Origin: Spiractinospora alimapuensis
GTDB lineage: Bacteria; Actinomycetota; Actinomycetes; Streptosporangiales; Streptosporangiaceae
DNA: 64,000 nucleotides
NCBI RefSeq assembly: GCF_018437505.1
Contig: NZ_CP072467.1
Span: forward strand, 2,542,001-2,606,000
Reading direction: 5' to 3'
The notes beneath the pieces are model-generated. The model saw nothing but the letters and a program-made list of their open reading frames with translations, ran no database searches and was not told where the DNA came from. Shown here in pieces: positions 18,261 to 26,235 of the stretch; the first letter of the stretch is position 1; the number at the start of each line of letters is the position of its first letter. Position numbers and translations under genes: made by a program.

Positions 18261-18677
18261 GTTCGTCTCCTTCGAACCGTCCCCCGAGGGGTCGCGAAAT
18301 CGCCTCGGGCTGTCGTTCGAGAGAACGCGCGTCGCGCACGCGAAATCGCGACTGCGTGTGACGCACAGCCGCCGGTCGCCGTCCCTCCAGTCGGCGACGA
18401 ATTCGCGGATCACCCGAGGGGGATTATCGCTGGGCGGAAATATCAGTATATGCGGGAAGTAACGTTTTCGCCATAATGATCAGTGTTATCCACACCACCA
18501 GAATCAAATCCACTTACCATTCTTCGCTTGGACTGACCGGAATGGGAACCTCCCGGTCCACGGCCTCACCTGCTAGATGACCGTGTCGGGCGACTTGCCA
18601 AGGCCGTGCGCGGATCCCACACTGAGATGAGGGCAGGCGCCGCGCCCGTGAAGACGGCCTGACTGGAGACCTGACGC
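18261..18677. other. Intergenic region, A+T-rich centre
   Basis: 417 bases between divergent starts (CbiX-like and AadA-like). The middle (about 18430-18545) is clearly richer in A+T than anything nearby, with stretches such as AAATATCAGTATATG. No open frame with family features was found on either strand. It probably holds the two promoters. Confidence 0.4.
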
Positions 18678-19487
18678 ATGCCGATTCACCCCCATGTGCA
18701 GACCGTCGCAGAAGCGTTTCTCAGCGCAGCCGATTCCGAGGCCCCTGGCCTGGTCGAGGGCCTCTACCTGACCGGGTCGGTCGCGTTGAGCGACTTCCGG
18801 CCCCACGTGTCCGACATCGACTTCGTGGTCGTGACGGCGCGCACATGTCGGGACACCGACCGCGACGCGCTGCGTCGCGTCCACGCCCGGGTACGGGCCG
18901 CGCACTCGCGTCCGCAGTTCAACGGGATCCACGTGACGTGGGAGGACCTCGCCAACGACCCACGCGCCTGCTCCGCCGTCCCCTCCGTGCTCAGCGGACG
19001 TTTCCGCTCCCGCGCCAGCGCCGACGTCAACCCGGTGACCTGGCGGGTGCTCGCGGAGAAGGGCATCGCGATGCGCGGCCCCCTCCCGGTGGAGCTGGAC
19101 GTCTGGGACGAGCGCGAGGGCCTGCTGTCGTGGTCCATGGGCAGCCTGGACGAACAGTGGCGGCGCTGGCGCGCGAAGGCGGGGCGGCTGCTCACCCCGC
19201 GTGGGCTGGCGGTACTCGGCTCGCTCGCGCCCTCCTGGAGTGTGCTGAGCGTGAGCCGGCTCCACTTCACCCTGCGCACCGGCGAGATCACCTCCAAGTC
19301 CGGTGCCGGCTTCTACGCGTTGCACGCCTTCGAGGAGCGCTGGCGCACCGTCGTCAACGAGTGCCTCCGGGTCCGGCGCGGGTCCAGCGTTCCGTCGCTC
19401 TACCCCAACTCCCTCGCCCGCCGCCGTGCCGCCCTCGATTACATCGAGATGGTGCTGGACGACGCGCTCCACCCCAGCCCGGCCTAA
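18678..19487 (+). CDS. Aminoglycoside adenylyltransferase-like nucleotidyltransferase (AadA type)
   Basis: 269 residues. The nucleotidyltransferase motif is intact: YLTGSVALSDFRPHVSDIDFVVV gives G-S then D-x-D, the metal-binding pair. The C-terminal half is a DUF4111-like helical domain (YALHAFEERWRTVVNEC). AadA enzymes adenylylate streptomycin and spectinomycin, but chromosomal homologues in actinomycetes may have other acceptors. It starts at an ATG after GGAGACCTGACGC. A 61-base palindromic repeat begins 18 bases after its stop. Confidence 0.85.
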   Translation: MPIHPHVQTVAEAFLSAADSEAPGLVEGLYLTGSVALSDFRPHVSDIDFVVVTARTCRDTDRDALRRVHARVRAAHSRPQFNGIHVTWEDLANDPRACSAVPSVLSGRFRSRASADVNPVTWRVLAEKGIAMRGPLPVELDVWDEREGLLSWSMGSLDEQWRRWRAKAGRLLTPRGLAVLGSLAPSWSVLSVSRLHFTLRTGEITSKSGAGFYALHAFEERWRTVVNECLRVRRGSSVPSLYPNSLARRRAALDYIEMVLDDALHPSPA

Positions 19488-19504
19488 GCCCCCACCCCCA
19501 CCCC

Positions 19505-19565
19505 GTGGATCTTGCTGCCAGCGACAACCTGGGCGCCATCAGATGCGACAGCTGCAAGATCAACG
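19505..19565. repeat. Dispersed palindromic repeat, copy 1
   Basis: 61 bases with terminal inverted repeats (left GTGGATCTTGC, right GCAAGATCAACG). It matches a second copy at 60460-60520 at 51 of 61 positions, with the ends and the CTGCCAGCGACAAC and GCGACAGCT blocks best kept. It lies directly after a stop codon, like copy 2. Small palindromic units of this kind resemble REP or MITE elements. Confidence 0.65.
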
Positions 19566-19592
19566 AAGGGGAGGCAGTTGGAGGTCCGCACT

Positions 19593-19629
19593 GACCCACC
19601 CACCGGACACCTTCACTCTCAGGGCATGA
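19593..19629 (+). repeat. Direct repeat of the def promoter/start region, copy A
   Basis: 37 bases ending in GGGCATGA match 19680-19716 at 34 positions. After about 20 inserted bases the likeness resumes (CGCCCCATCGTCCG in both). It looks like a partial tandem duplication of the 5' end of def, with copy B being the working one. Confidence 0.65.
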
Positions 19630-19679
19630 GACGCGGTGCAGCCAACAGAGTCGCCCCATCGTCCGAAACCGACCGCGCC

Positions 19680-19716
19680 GACCCACCCACCGGACACCTT
19701 TACTCTTGGGGCATGA
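19680..19716 (+). repeat. Direct repeat copy B containing the def start codon
   Basis: It overlaps the def ATG at 19713. A TACTCT hexamer sits eleven bases before the ATG with no good ribosome-binding site between, which would suit leaderless transcription. See copy A at 19593-19629. Confidence 0.55.
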
Positions 19717-20255
19717 CCTACCGCCCCATCGTCCGGTTCGGCGATCCGGTTCTGACGACGCCGACCGAACCCGTCACGAGCTTCGGTCAGGACACGCGGA
19801 AGCTGGTGCGGGACCTCTTGGACACCGTGGACGCGCCCGGGCACGCTGGGGTCGCGGCGACGCAGATCGGTGTGAGCCAGCGGGTCTTCAGTTACAACGT
19901 CGAGGGCACGATCGGCTACCTCATCAACCCTTCGATCGTGGAGCTGTCGGAGGATACCCAGGACGGTGAGGAGGGGTGCCTGTCCATTCCGGGCTTGTAC
20001 TTCCCCACGGTCCGCGCGCAGCACGCGGTGGCCAGGGGTGTTGATCTCGACAATGAGCCGGTGACGCTCGAGGGGTCCGGTCTGATGGCCCGGTGCCTAC
20101 AGCATGAGATCGACCACCTCGACGGCATGCTCTACGTCAGCCGGCTGGAGCGTGAGTTGCGCCGTACCGCGATGCGTCAGATCCGTCAGTCGGAGTGGTT
20201 CCTCCCGGATCAGGAACCGGTCAAGGGCGGACTCCCGAGCGCTTTCGGGGGTTGA
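19713..20255 (+). CDS. def: Peptide deformylase
   Basis: 180 residues from the ATG at 19713; the frame is open upstream but all three deformylase motifs lie downstream. Motif 1 is GHAGVAATQIGV (residues 43-54), motif 2 is EEGCLSIPG with the metal-ligand C89, and motif 3 is QHEIDHLDG with H131, E132 and H135. It removes the N-formyl group from nascent proteins using Fe2+ or Zn2+. Not beside fmt here, so it may be a second deformylase. Upstream there is a duplicated start region and no clear ribosome-binding site. Confidence 0.95.
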   Translation: MTYRPIVRFGDPVLTTPTEPVTSFGQDTRKLVRDLLDTVDAPGHAGVAATQIGVSQRVFSYNVEGTIGYLINPSIVELSEDTQDGEEGCLSIPGLYFPTVRAQHAVARGVDLDNEPVTLEGSGLMARCLQHEIDHLDGMLYVSRLERELRRTAMRQIRQSEWFLPDQEPVKGGLPSAFGG

Positions 20256-20450
20256 TTGCCCTGACCATGGGGCCGGCCCTGGCACGCCCCACCTGAAACA
20301 CCCGGCTCACCCGACTAGGCAGATCACACATCGATCACATATGGTGCCGGCCGGGACATTTTTCCCTTCCGGGGGCCCTCCGCCGGGCTTCGAGTCCCTC
20401 TTCGATGCCGAGTGCCCCGGTGACCCCACTGTCTCCGACGGAGTTTCTCA

Positions 20451-21428
20451 GTGAGTGACAGATCTACCTCCTTTTGCCTGAACGCCCACGGCACGCGGCG
20501 TATCGCCGTGGGCGTCGTGGCCCTGGCCCTCGGCCTCACCACGTTGACGCACCCGGCGGCGGCCGACGATCTGGATGATCTCGACCTCGACGAGCTCAAC
20601 GATCGCGCGGAGGAACTGGAAGAGGAGTACGACGGCGAAGTGCCGGAGTTCACCAACGCCAAGGAGGAGGCCGAGGCGGCGCAGGAGGAACTGGACCAGG
20701 TCAACGAGGACCTGGAGGCCGCGCGCCAGCGCGTGTCGCAGCTCGCCGCCGCCCAGTACCGCGGCTCGGGTCTGGATCCCACGATGGAGCTCATGGTCTC
20801 CTCCGATCCCGAGAACGTGTTGGAGGACGCCAGCGTGGTGGGCCACATGGCGCACCGGGAGAGCGGACTCGTGCTGAACCTCGTCGACGCGAAGGCGGAG
20901 TCGGAGGACGCCGCGGACACCGCCGCGGAGGCCCTGTCCGCGGCCGAGGAGATCATCGAGGACCTCGAGAGCCGCCGTGACGAGGTCGCGGAGCGCATCG
21001 AGGAGTTGGAGGCGGAGGAGCTTCCAAGTGGTGGCGGCGACGGCACCATCCCCGAGAGTGTCAAGGGCTGGGGATGGGACGGGGCGACGCCGCGGATGGC
21101 GGCCGCGCGCGATGAGATCATCATGGAGCTCGGGACCCCCTACGACGTGGGATGCCTGCGGCCGGGCGACCCCGGAGACCACGGCACCGGAAACGCCTGC
21201 GACTGGATGATGAGCGTGGGCGGGACGATGCCCACGGACGAGAACCTGGCCTGGGGCGACGCGATCGCCGACTACGCCATCGAGAACGCCGACCGGCTCG
21301 GCATCAAGTACGTGATCTGGAAGCAGCGAATCTACGACACCCGGACCTCCGGTGGCTGGTCACAGATGGGCGACCGCGGCAGCATCACCGAGAACCACTG
21401 GGACCACCCGCACATCTCCGTGTTCTGA
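20451..21428 (+). CDS. Secreted coiled-coil protein with ARB-07466-like C-terminal domain
   Basis: 325 residues from a GTG at 20451. A signal peptide is clear (hydrophobic VGVVALALGLTTLTH, cleavage near PAAA). Residues ~40-190 are a highly charged coiled coil rich in Glu, as in the N-terminus of NlpC/P60 cell-wall hydrolases. The last ~120 residues form the compact domain seen in many actinobacterial exported proteins (GNACDWMMSVGG, LGIKYVIWKQRIYD, DRGSITENHWDHPHISVF), whose conserved Asp and His suggest a metal-binding hydrolase. It probably acts on peptidoglycan; the reaction is unproven. Confidence 0.8.
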   Translation: MSDRSTSFCLNAHGTRRIAVGVVALALGLTTLTHPAAADDLDDLDLDELNDRAEELEEEYDGEVPEFTNAKEEAEAAQEELDQVNEDLEAARQRVSQLAAAQYRGSGLDPTMELMVSSDPENVLEDASVVGHMAHRESGLVLNLVDAKAESEDAADTAAEALSAAEEIIEDLESRRDEVAERIEELEAEELPSGGGDGTIPESVKGWGWDGATPRMAAARDEIIMELGTPYDVGCLRPGDPGDHGTGNACDWMMSVGGTMPTDENLAWGDAIADYAIENADRLGIKYVIWKQRIYDTRTSGGWSQMGDRGSITENHWDHPHISVF

Positions 21429-21472
21429 GCCGACCGGCACACGCCACCCCCGATGGACTGTGGCCGGGCGGG

Positions 21473-22030
21473 CTATCCGATCCCTCGGTGAAGGGTCAGG
21501 AAGAGCAGCGCGGTCGACAGGAGCAGGCCACCGGTCAGGAAACAGACCCGTGCCGGTGCCGCCTGTCGTCGGGTCTCCGAAGTGGTGAACATTACCGTGG
21601 CCGTGCCCAGGGAGATCATGAGGGCCATCACGATGTAGACCGGCGTTTGGTACAGCCACGAATAGAGCACGAAGTGCATCGACGTGATCCCCGCGAAGGC
21701 CAGGGGCACGAGGGTGTACTGCTGCTTGACGACGAGGTAGATCAGGAACGGTAGTCCCAGAAGTTGGGAGGTCCCGACCAGGATCGACAGTTGCGTGATC
21801 TCCTCCGCGACGGGCCGATCCTGACCCACCGCCCCGATCAGTGCCGAGAGGGCAAAGGCCACGGGGAAGGCGACCATGCCCTGGAACAGCGTGGCGAGGG
21901 CGGCCGTCCTCGCTGACGCCCACCGCCAGAGGGCGCCGCAGATCAGCCAGGTCGCGCCGTAGGCCGAGAGGAAGGCCACGCCGGACACGTTCTCCTCGGC
22001 GAGGAGCCGCAGCGACTCAACCAGTTCCAT
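21473..22030 (-). CDS. Integral membrane protein of unknown function
   Basis: 185 residues from an ATG at 22030. Six hydrophobic helices fill the chain (for example WLICGALWRWASARTAALAT, then LLGLPFLIYLVVKQQYTLVP). It resembles the DUF7010-like group of small membrane proteins, without firm evidence. It starts 26 bases after the alpha/beta hydrolase stop on the same strand, so the two are likely co-transcribed. Confidence 0.6.
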   Translation of the reverse strand: MELVESLRLLAEENVSGVAFLSAYGATWLICGALWRWASARTAALATLFQGMVAFPVAFALSALIGAVGQDRPVAEEITQLSILVGTSQLLGLPFLIYLVVKQQYTLVPLAFAGITSMHFVLYSWLYQTPVYIVMALMISLGTATVMFTTSETRRQAAPARVCFLTGGLLLSTALLFLTLHRGIG

Positions 22031-22056
22031 TGTCGCCCCTCCGCCGCCCGTGTCCC

Positions 22057-22842
22057 TCACTCCGTGGAGAGGCGTTCCGCGACCCACTCGGCGATGCTGT
22101 CGACCAGTTCCTCGGTCATGGCGGACTCGCCGTGCCGGAGTCCGGGCACCAGCCACAGCTCCTTGGGTTCGTTGGCGGCCTCGTGGATGCGTTGGGCGTG
22201 TTCGACCGGGAAGTAGTCGTCGCTGTCCCCGTGGATGACGAGCAGTGGTCTGGGAGTGACCGAGCCGGCGAGCTCCGTGGGGTCCGGTGGGATCGGGTCC
22301 CACTCGTGCCGCGTGACCCGGACGTTGCGGGACATGCGGAGGAAGAAGCGACCGATACGGTGCTCGACCCCGATGTGCAGTAGCCGCATGCGCAGGGTGC
22401 CGCGGTAGTACCAACGGCTGGGCCCGGACACGGCGACGACCGCGTCCACTCCCCCCATGAGCGCGGCGTGCCGGATGGCCACGGAGGCACCCATGGAGAA
22501 ACCCACCGTGACGATGCGGGTGTAACCCCGCTCCGTGAGGTGGTCGACGACGGCCCGCAGGTCGTGGATCTCGCGGTCGCCGACCGTACTCTCGCCCGTC
22601 GACCCGTGGTGACCACGGAAGTCGAAGGACATGACGTCGGCGACGCGCAGTAGCCCGCTCGCGATCCTCCGGTTGGGTTCCATGCGCCAGCCGCCGGTGA
22701 ATCCGCTGGCGACGACGATGACGTTGTCACGGGGCTCGGCGGCGGTCAGCAGCGCGGTCTCGAGCTCGACACCGTCGCGCGTGGTGACCATGCCCCGTTC
22801 GGGTTCTGGGAGATGGGCCGAGGCCCGCACCGTTTCGGACAC
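22057..22842 (-). CDS. Alpha/beta hydrolase
   Basis: 261 residues. The nucleophile elbow reads TVGFSMGASVAIRHA (G-x-S-x-G), the oxyanion loop VASGFTGGWRMEPNR lies near residue 50, and the acid-base pair fits LLVIHGDSDDYFPVEHAQ and GLRHGESAMT. The fold and the FRGHHGSTGEST loop are those of esterases or acyl-peptide-type hydrolases. The substrate is unknown. Next to it on the same strand are a CPBP protease gene (4 bases upstream) and a membrane protein gene, which suggests one operon. Confidence 0.85.
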   Translation of the reverse strand: MSETVRASAHLPEPERGMVTTRDGVELETALLTAAEPRDNVIVVASGFTGGWRMEPNRRIASGLLRVADVMSFDFRGHHGSTGESTVGDREIHDLRAVVDHLTERGYTRIVTVGFSMGASVAIRHAALMGGVDAVVAVSGPSRWYYRGTLRMRLLHIGVEHRIGRFFLRMSRNVRVTRHEWDPIPPDPTELAGSVTPRPLLVIHGDSDDYFPVEHAQRIHEAANEPKELWLVPGLRHGESAMTEELVDSIAEWVAERLSTE

Positions 22843-22846
22843 GTCT

Positions 22847-23761
22847 TCATGGTGCCCGATGACGGCGTCCCTTACCGGTCATCAACAGCAGGGAAACGCC
22901 CAAGAGGACGTGAGCCACGATCGCGACGACGAGGCTGCCGGTACCCAGGTAGAGGACCATGTAGAGCACGCCGAGGAGTCCGGGGCCGAGGAGTCCGCGC
23001 CAGCCCTGGTAGATGTGGCCCACCGCGTAGAGCACGCAGGAGACCGGGGCGACGATCCAGAGGGGCAGCCCCATGCTCACCCCGAAGGTGACCAGGAACC
23101 CGCGGTAGAGAAGTTCCTCGGCGATGGCGGCGACGATGGTGGCCAGGAACGACATGCGTCGCTCGGACCGGGTTCGCGGTGCGAGGACCTCGCCCTGCGC
23201 CGAGTCGTCCTCGTCGTGTCGCTCGGTGGACGGGCTGAACGTCTGCGTCGCCGCACCGTGCGGCTCCGCCCCGGGGGGAGCTCCGTAGGGGTCCGCCGGG
23301 GGCGGGAAGGCCTGCGTGTGGGCGCCGTTGTCCGGCGGGCCGTACTCCTCGGGTGGGGAGTATCCCTCGGGAGGGCCAAGCTGGTCCGGCGGACCGGTGG
23401 GCGCGCGTGATCCACGCAGGAGCGGGAGCAGGAACGCCACGCCGATGGCCGCCGCGAAAGCGAGGACGGCACCGATGAGCGGGATGAGGTTGTGCGGGAC
23501 GCGGAGTCCCAGGTCGCCGAAGGCGACACCGGGCGAGAGCACGATCGCGGCGACCACGGCCAGGATCCACACGGCGTGGACGGCCATCGCGATGAGATAG
23601 GTACGGGTCAGCGCGCGGCGGTCCCGCACCCGCCTACGTTCCAGGCGGCGGTACAGCCACCGGTTGACCAGAGGTTCCCCCACCGCGGCGTAGACCAGCA
23701 GCGCCAGTCCCACCGGCGCGATGAGAAGGGTGAACTCGGGATTCACGTCGGACCAGGGCAC
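22847..23761 (-). CDS. CPBP family intramembrane glutamic endopeptidase
   Basis: About 304 residues from a GTG at 23761; the start is uncertain because a GTG five codons later is also possible. The three CPBP/Abi motifs are present in the second half: EELLYRGFLV (E-E-x-x-x-R), GHIYQGWRG and AHVLLGVSLL. Between the second and third pairs of helices lies a Pro/Gly/Tyr-rich cytoplasmic linker of ~75 residues (SPPEEYGPPDNG) that is not part of the family core. These proteases are membrane-embedded, and in bacteria they are linked to peptide maturation or immunity. Confidence 0.8.
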   Translation of the reverse strand: MPWSDVNPEFTLLIAPVGLALLVYAAVGEPLVNRWLYRRLERRRVRDRRALTRTYLIAMAVHAVWILAVVAAIVLSPGVAFGDLGLRVPHNLIPLIGAVLAFAAAIGVAFLLPLLRGSRAPTGPPDQLGPPEGYSPPEEYGPPDNGAHTQAFPPPADPYGAPPGAEPHGAATQTFSPSTERHDEDDSAQGEVLAPRTRSERRMSFLATIVAAIAEELLYRGFLVTFGVSMGLPLWIVAPVSCVLYAVGHIYQGWRGLLGPGLLGVLYMVLYLGTGSLVVAIVAHVLLGVSLLLMTGKGRRHRAP

Positions 23762-23963
23762 GTGGGACAGCCTAGGAGATTCCCGGACCGCTCGGACACG
23801 TCCGCTCGTCCCGCCGACCCACGGCCACCTCCCGTTGTTCGTTCCAGGACTACCACACCCCGGGGAACCTGGGCGTCCCCTCTTGTGATATAGGCGCTCC
23901 GGGTAGACGGTTAGTAGTGGCACGTGTCACACCGGACACGGTTCGACCGATGGCTGGGAGGCG

Positions 23964-26123
23964 ATGAGCATGGCTGAGAAGAACGGTCCGGCGACCGCCG
24001 GCAGGGCACCGACGGCCGACCGTCCCACGCGGATACGCAACGTGGCGGTGGTCGGCCCTTCCGGAACCGGGAAGACGACCCTCACCGAGGCCCTGCTCTT
24101 CCACGCCGGCGCCACCACCCGCCAGGGGCGGGTCGAGGACGGGACCACGGTCAGCGACTTCGACGACGTCGAAACCCGCCAGGGACGCTCGGTCAACCTC
24201 ACGCTGTCGCCGTTCCAGTGGGGCGACATCAAGATCAACCTGCTGGACACCCCCGGATACGCCGACTTCCTCGGCGACCAACGCGCCGGGATCCGCGGCG
24301 CCGACGCGGTCCTGTTCCTCGTCTCCGCCGTGGACGGTGTCGACGCCCGCTCCCGACTGGCCTGGGACGAGTGCGCAGCGGTCGAGGTGCCCCGCGCGAT
24401 CGTGATCACGAAGTGCGACCATCCCCGAGCCGACTTCCCCGGCGTGGTGGCCCAGTGCCAGGAGGCGTTCGGCGCCGACTCCCTCCCGGCGTTCGTTCCG
24501 GTCCGGTCCGGCACGGGCGACGCCACCACACTCACCGGGATCCTCACCCTGCTGTCCCAGCGCTACTACGACTACTCCTCGGGCACCCGGCACGACGCCA
24601 CCCCACCGGAGGACCTGACCCTGGAGATGGAGGGCGAGCGGGCCGCGCTGATCGAGGGGATCATCCAGGAGAGTGAGGACGAGGCGCTCATGGAGCGCTA
24701 TCTCAGCGGAGAGGACATCGACGCGGCGTCACTGGCCGACGACCTCCGCGCCGCGGTCGCGCGTGGCGGCTTCCACCCGATCGTCCCCGTCTCTGCCACG
24801 ACCGGCATCGGTGTCCTGGAGCTGCTGGACGAGATCCCCACGGCGTTCCCCTCACCGGTCGAACGCTCCGCCCGCACGGCGACGGACGCGACCGGCCGAG
24901 AGCGGGCCGTCCCCTGCGATCCCGACGGCCCGTTGGTGGCCCAGGTGCTGAAGACCATCAACGACCATTACGTCGGCCGGATCAGCCTGGTCCGTGTCCT
25001 GTCCGGACGTCTGGCCGCCGACGCCACGGTGCGCGTGAGCCACGCTCGCGTCGACACGGATCCACAGCGGCTCGCCGACAGCGACGAACGCGTCGGGGCG
25101 GTGTCGGCGCCCCTGGGCAAGCAGTCCCGCTCGGCGGGTGAGGTCATGGCCGGGGACATCTGCGCCGTCGCCAAGTTGAGCCAGGCGGAGACCGGCGACA
25201 CGTTATCCGCGCCCCAGACACCCCTGCGCCTGGAGGCGTGGTCGTTCCCGGAACCGCTGCTGCCGACCGCCCTGCGCGCCCGGTCGAAGGCCGACGAGGA
25301 CAAGCTCGCGCAGGCGGTGGCCAAGCTCTCCGAGGAGGACACCACACTGCGGGTCGAGGTGAACGCCGAGACCCACCAGATGGTGCTCTGGTGCCTGGGT
25401 GAGGCCCACCTCGACCTGGTGATGGACCGGCTCGCCAACCGACACGGTGTGGCGGTGCTCGACGAGCCGGTGCGGGTGCCGCTGCGGGAGACGTTCACGG
25501 TCCCCGCCCAGGGCCAGGGGCGCAACGTGAAACAGACCGGCGGACACGGAGAGTACGGGGTCTGCAACATCGAGGTCGAACCCCTTCCCTCGGGATCGGG
25601 ACTCCAGTTCGTGGACAAGATCGTCGGCGGGGTGGTGCCGCGCCAGTTCATCCCGTCGGTGGAGAAGGGCGTCCGTAACCAGATGGAGCAGGGCGTCGTC
25701 GGCGGCTACCCCGTGGTCGACATCAAGGTCACGCTCTATGACGGCAAGGCCCACTCGGTGGACTCCTCCGACAGGGCCTTCCAACGCGCGGGCAAACTCG
25801 CCCTCAAGGACGCGGCCGAACGGTCGACACTGACCATGCTGGAGCCGATCGACACGGTGTCGGTGCTGGTGAACGACGAGTACGTCGGCGCGGTGATGAG
25901 CGACCTGTCCGCCCGCCGCGGCCGCGTGCTGGGCAGCGAGCCCGCCGGGAACGGCCGCACGGTGATCCGCGCCGAGGTTCCGGAACTGGAGATCACCCGC
26001 TACGCGATCGATCTCCGCTCGGTGTCCCACGGCACCGGGACCTTCACCCGCAGCTATCTCCGCTACGAACCGCTCCCACCCCAGCTCGCCCAGAAACACC
26101 ACGACGCGGACGACGCTCCCTAG
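23964..26123 (+). CDS. Elongation factor G-like GTPase (FusA2/TetM-like)
   Basis: 719 residues. GTPase motifs: G1 GPSGTGKTT (residues 31-39), G3 DTPGYADF, G4 TKCD. EF-G domains II to V follow, with the domain IV segment KQTGGHGEYGVCNIEVEPL and KIVGGVVPRQFIPSVEKG. The switch I region and several effector residues differ from canonical EF-G, as in the mycobacterial FusA2 group. Such proteins may act as ribosome protection, recycling or back-translocation factors; the exact role is unknown. A strong hairpin follows right after the stop codon. Confidence 0.9.
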   Translation: MSMAEKNGPATAGRAPTADRPTRIRNVAVVGPSGTGKTTLTEALLFHAGATTRQGRVEDGTTVSDFDDVETRQGRSVNLTLSPFQWGDIKINLLDTPGYADFLGDQRAGIRGADAVLFLVSAVDGVDARSRLAWDECAAVEVPRAIVITKCDHPRADFPGVVAQCQEAFGADSLPAFVPVRSGTGDATTLTGILTLLSQRYYDYSSGTRHDATPPEDLTLEMEGERAALIEGIIQESEDEALMERYLSGEDIDAASLADDLRAAVARGGFHPIVPVSATTGIGVLELLDEIPTAFPSPVERSARTATDATGRERAVPCDPDGPLVAQVLKTINDHYVGRISLVRVLSGRLAADATVRVSHARVDTDPQRLADSDERVGAVSAPLGKQSRSAGEVMAGDICAVAKLSQAETGDTLSAPQTPLRLEAWSFPEPLLPTALRARSKADEDKLAQAVAKLSEEDTTLRVEVNAETHQMVLWCLGEAHLDLVMDRLANRHGVAVLDEPVRVPLRETFTVPAQGQGRNVKQTGGHGEYGVCNIEVEPLPSGSGLQFVDKIVGGVVPRQFIPSVEKGVRNQMEQGVVGGYPVVDIKVTLYDGKAHSVDSSDRAFQRAGKLALKDAAERSTLTMLEPIDTVSVLVNDEYVGAVMSDLSARRGRVLGSEPAGNGRTVIRAEVPELEITRYAIDLRSVSHGTGTFTRSYLRYEPLPPQLAQKHHDADDAP

Positions 26124-26150
26124 CTGCCCGCCCGGTGGGGTGGCGGGCAG
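26124..26150 (+). terminator. Hairpin after the EF-G-like gene
   Basis: A perfect 9-base stem (26124-26132 CTGCCCGCC, 26142-26150 GGCGGGCAG) begins at the base after the TAG stop. There is no U-run, as is usual in high-GC actinomycetes. It may also serve the converging amidohydrolase. Confidence 0.7.
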
Positions 26151-26235
26151 CACCCCCACCCGTGCGGGGCCCAGTCCGGCAGGGCCCCGCACCGCGGTCA
26201 CGTGTCCGGGCGGGGACCGATCGAGGGAGGTCCAC

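Noticed and set aside
20385-20410. GGCTTCGAGTCC block resembling a tRNA T-loop
   Set aside because: No cloverleaf, anticodon stem or acceptor stem can be drawn around it.
20256-20450. Possible c-di-AMP (ydaO) riboswitch before the secreted coiled-coil gene
   Set aside because: Such riboswitches often precede cell-wall hydrolases in actinobacteria, but the conserved core blocks could not be found in this 195-base leader.
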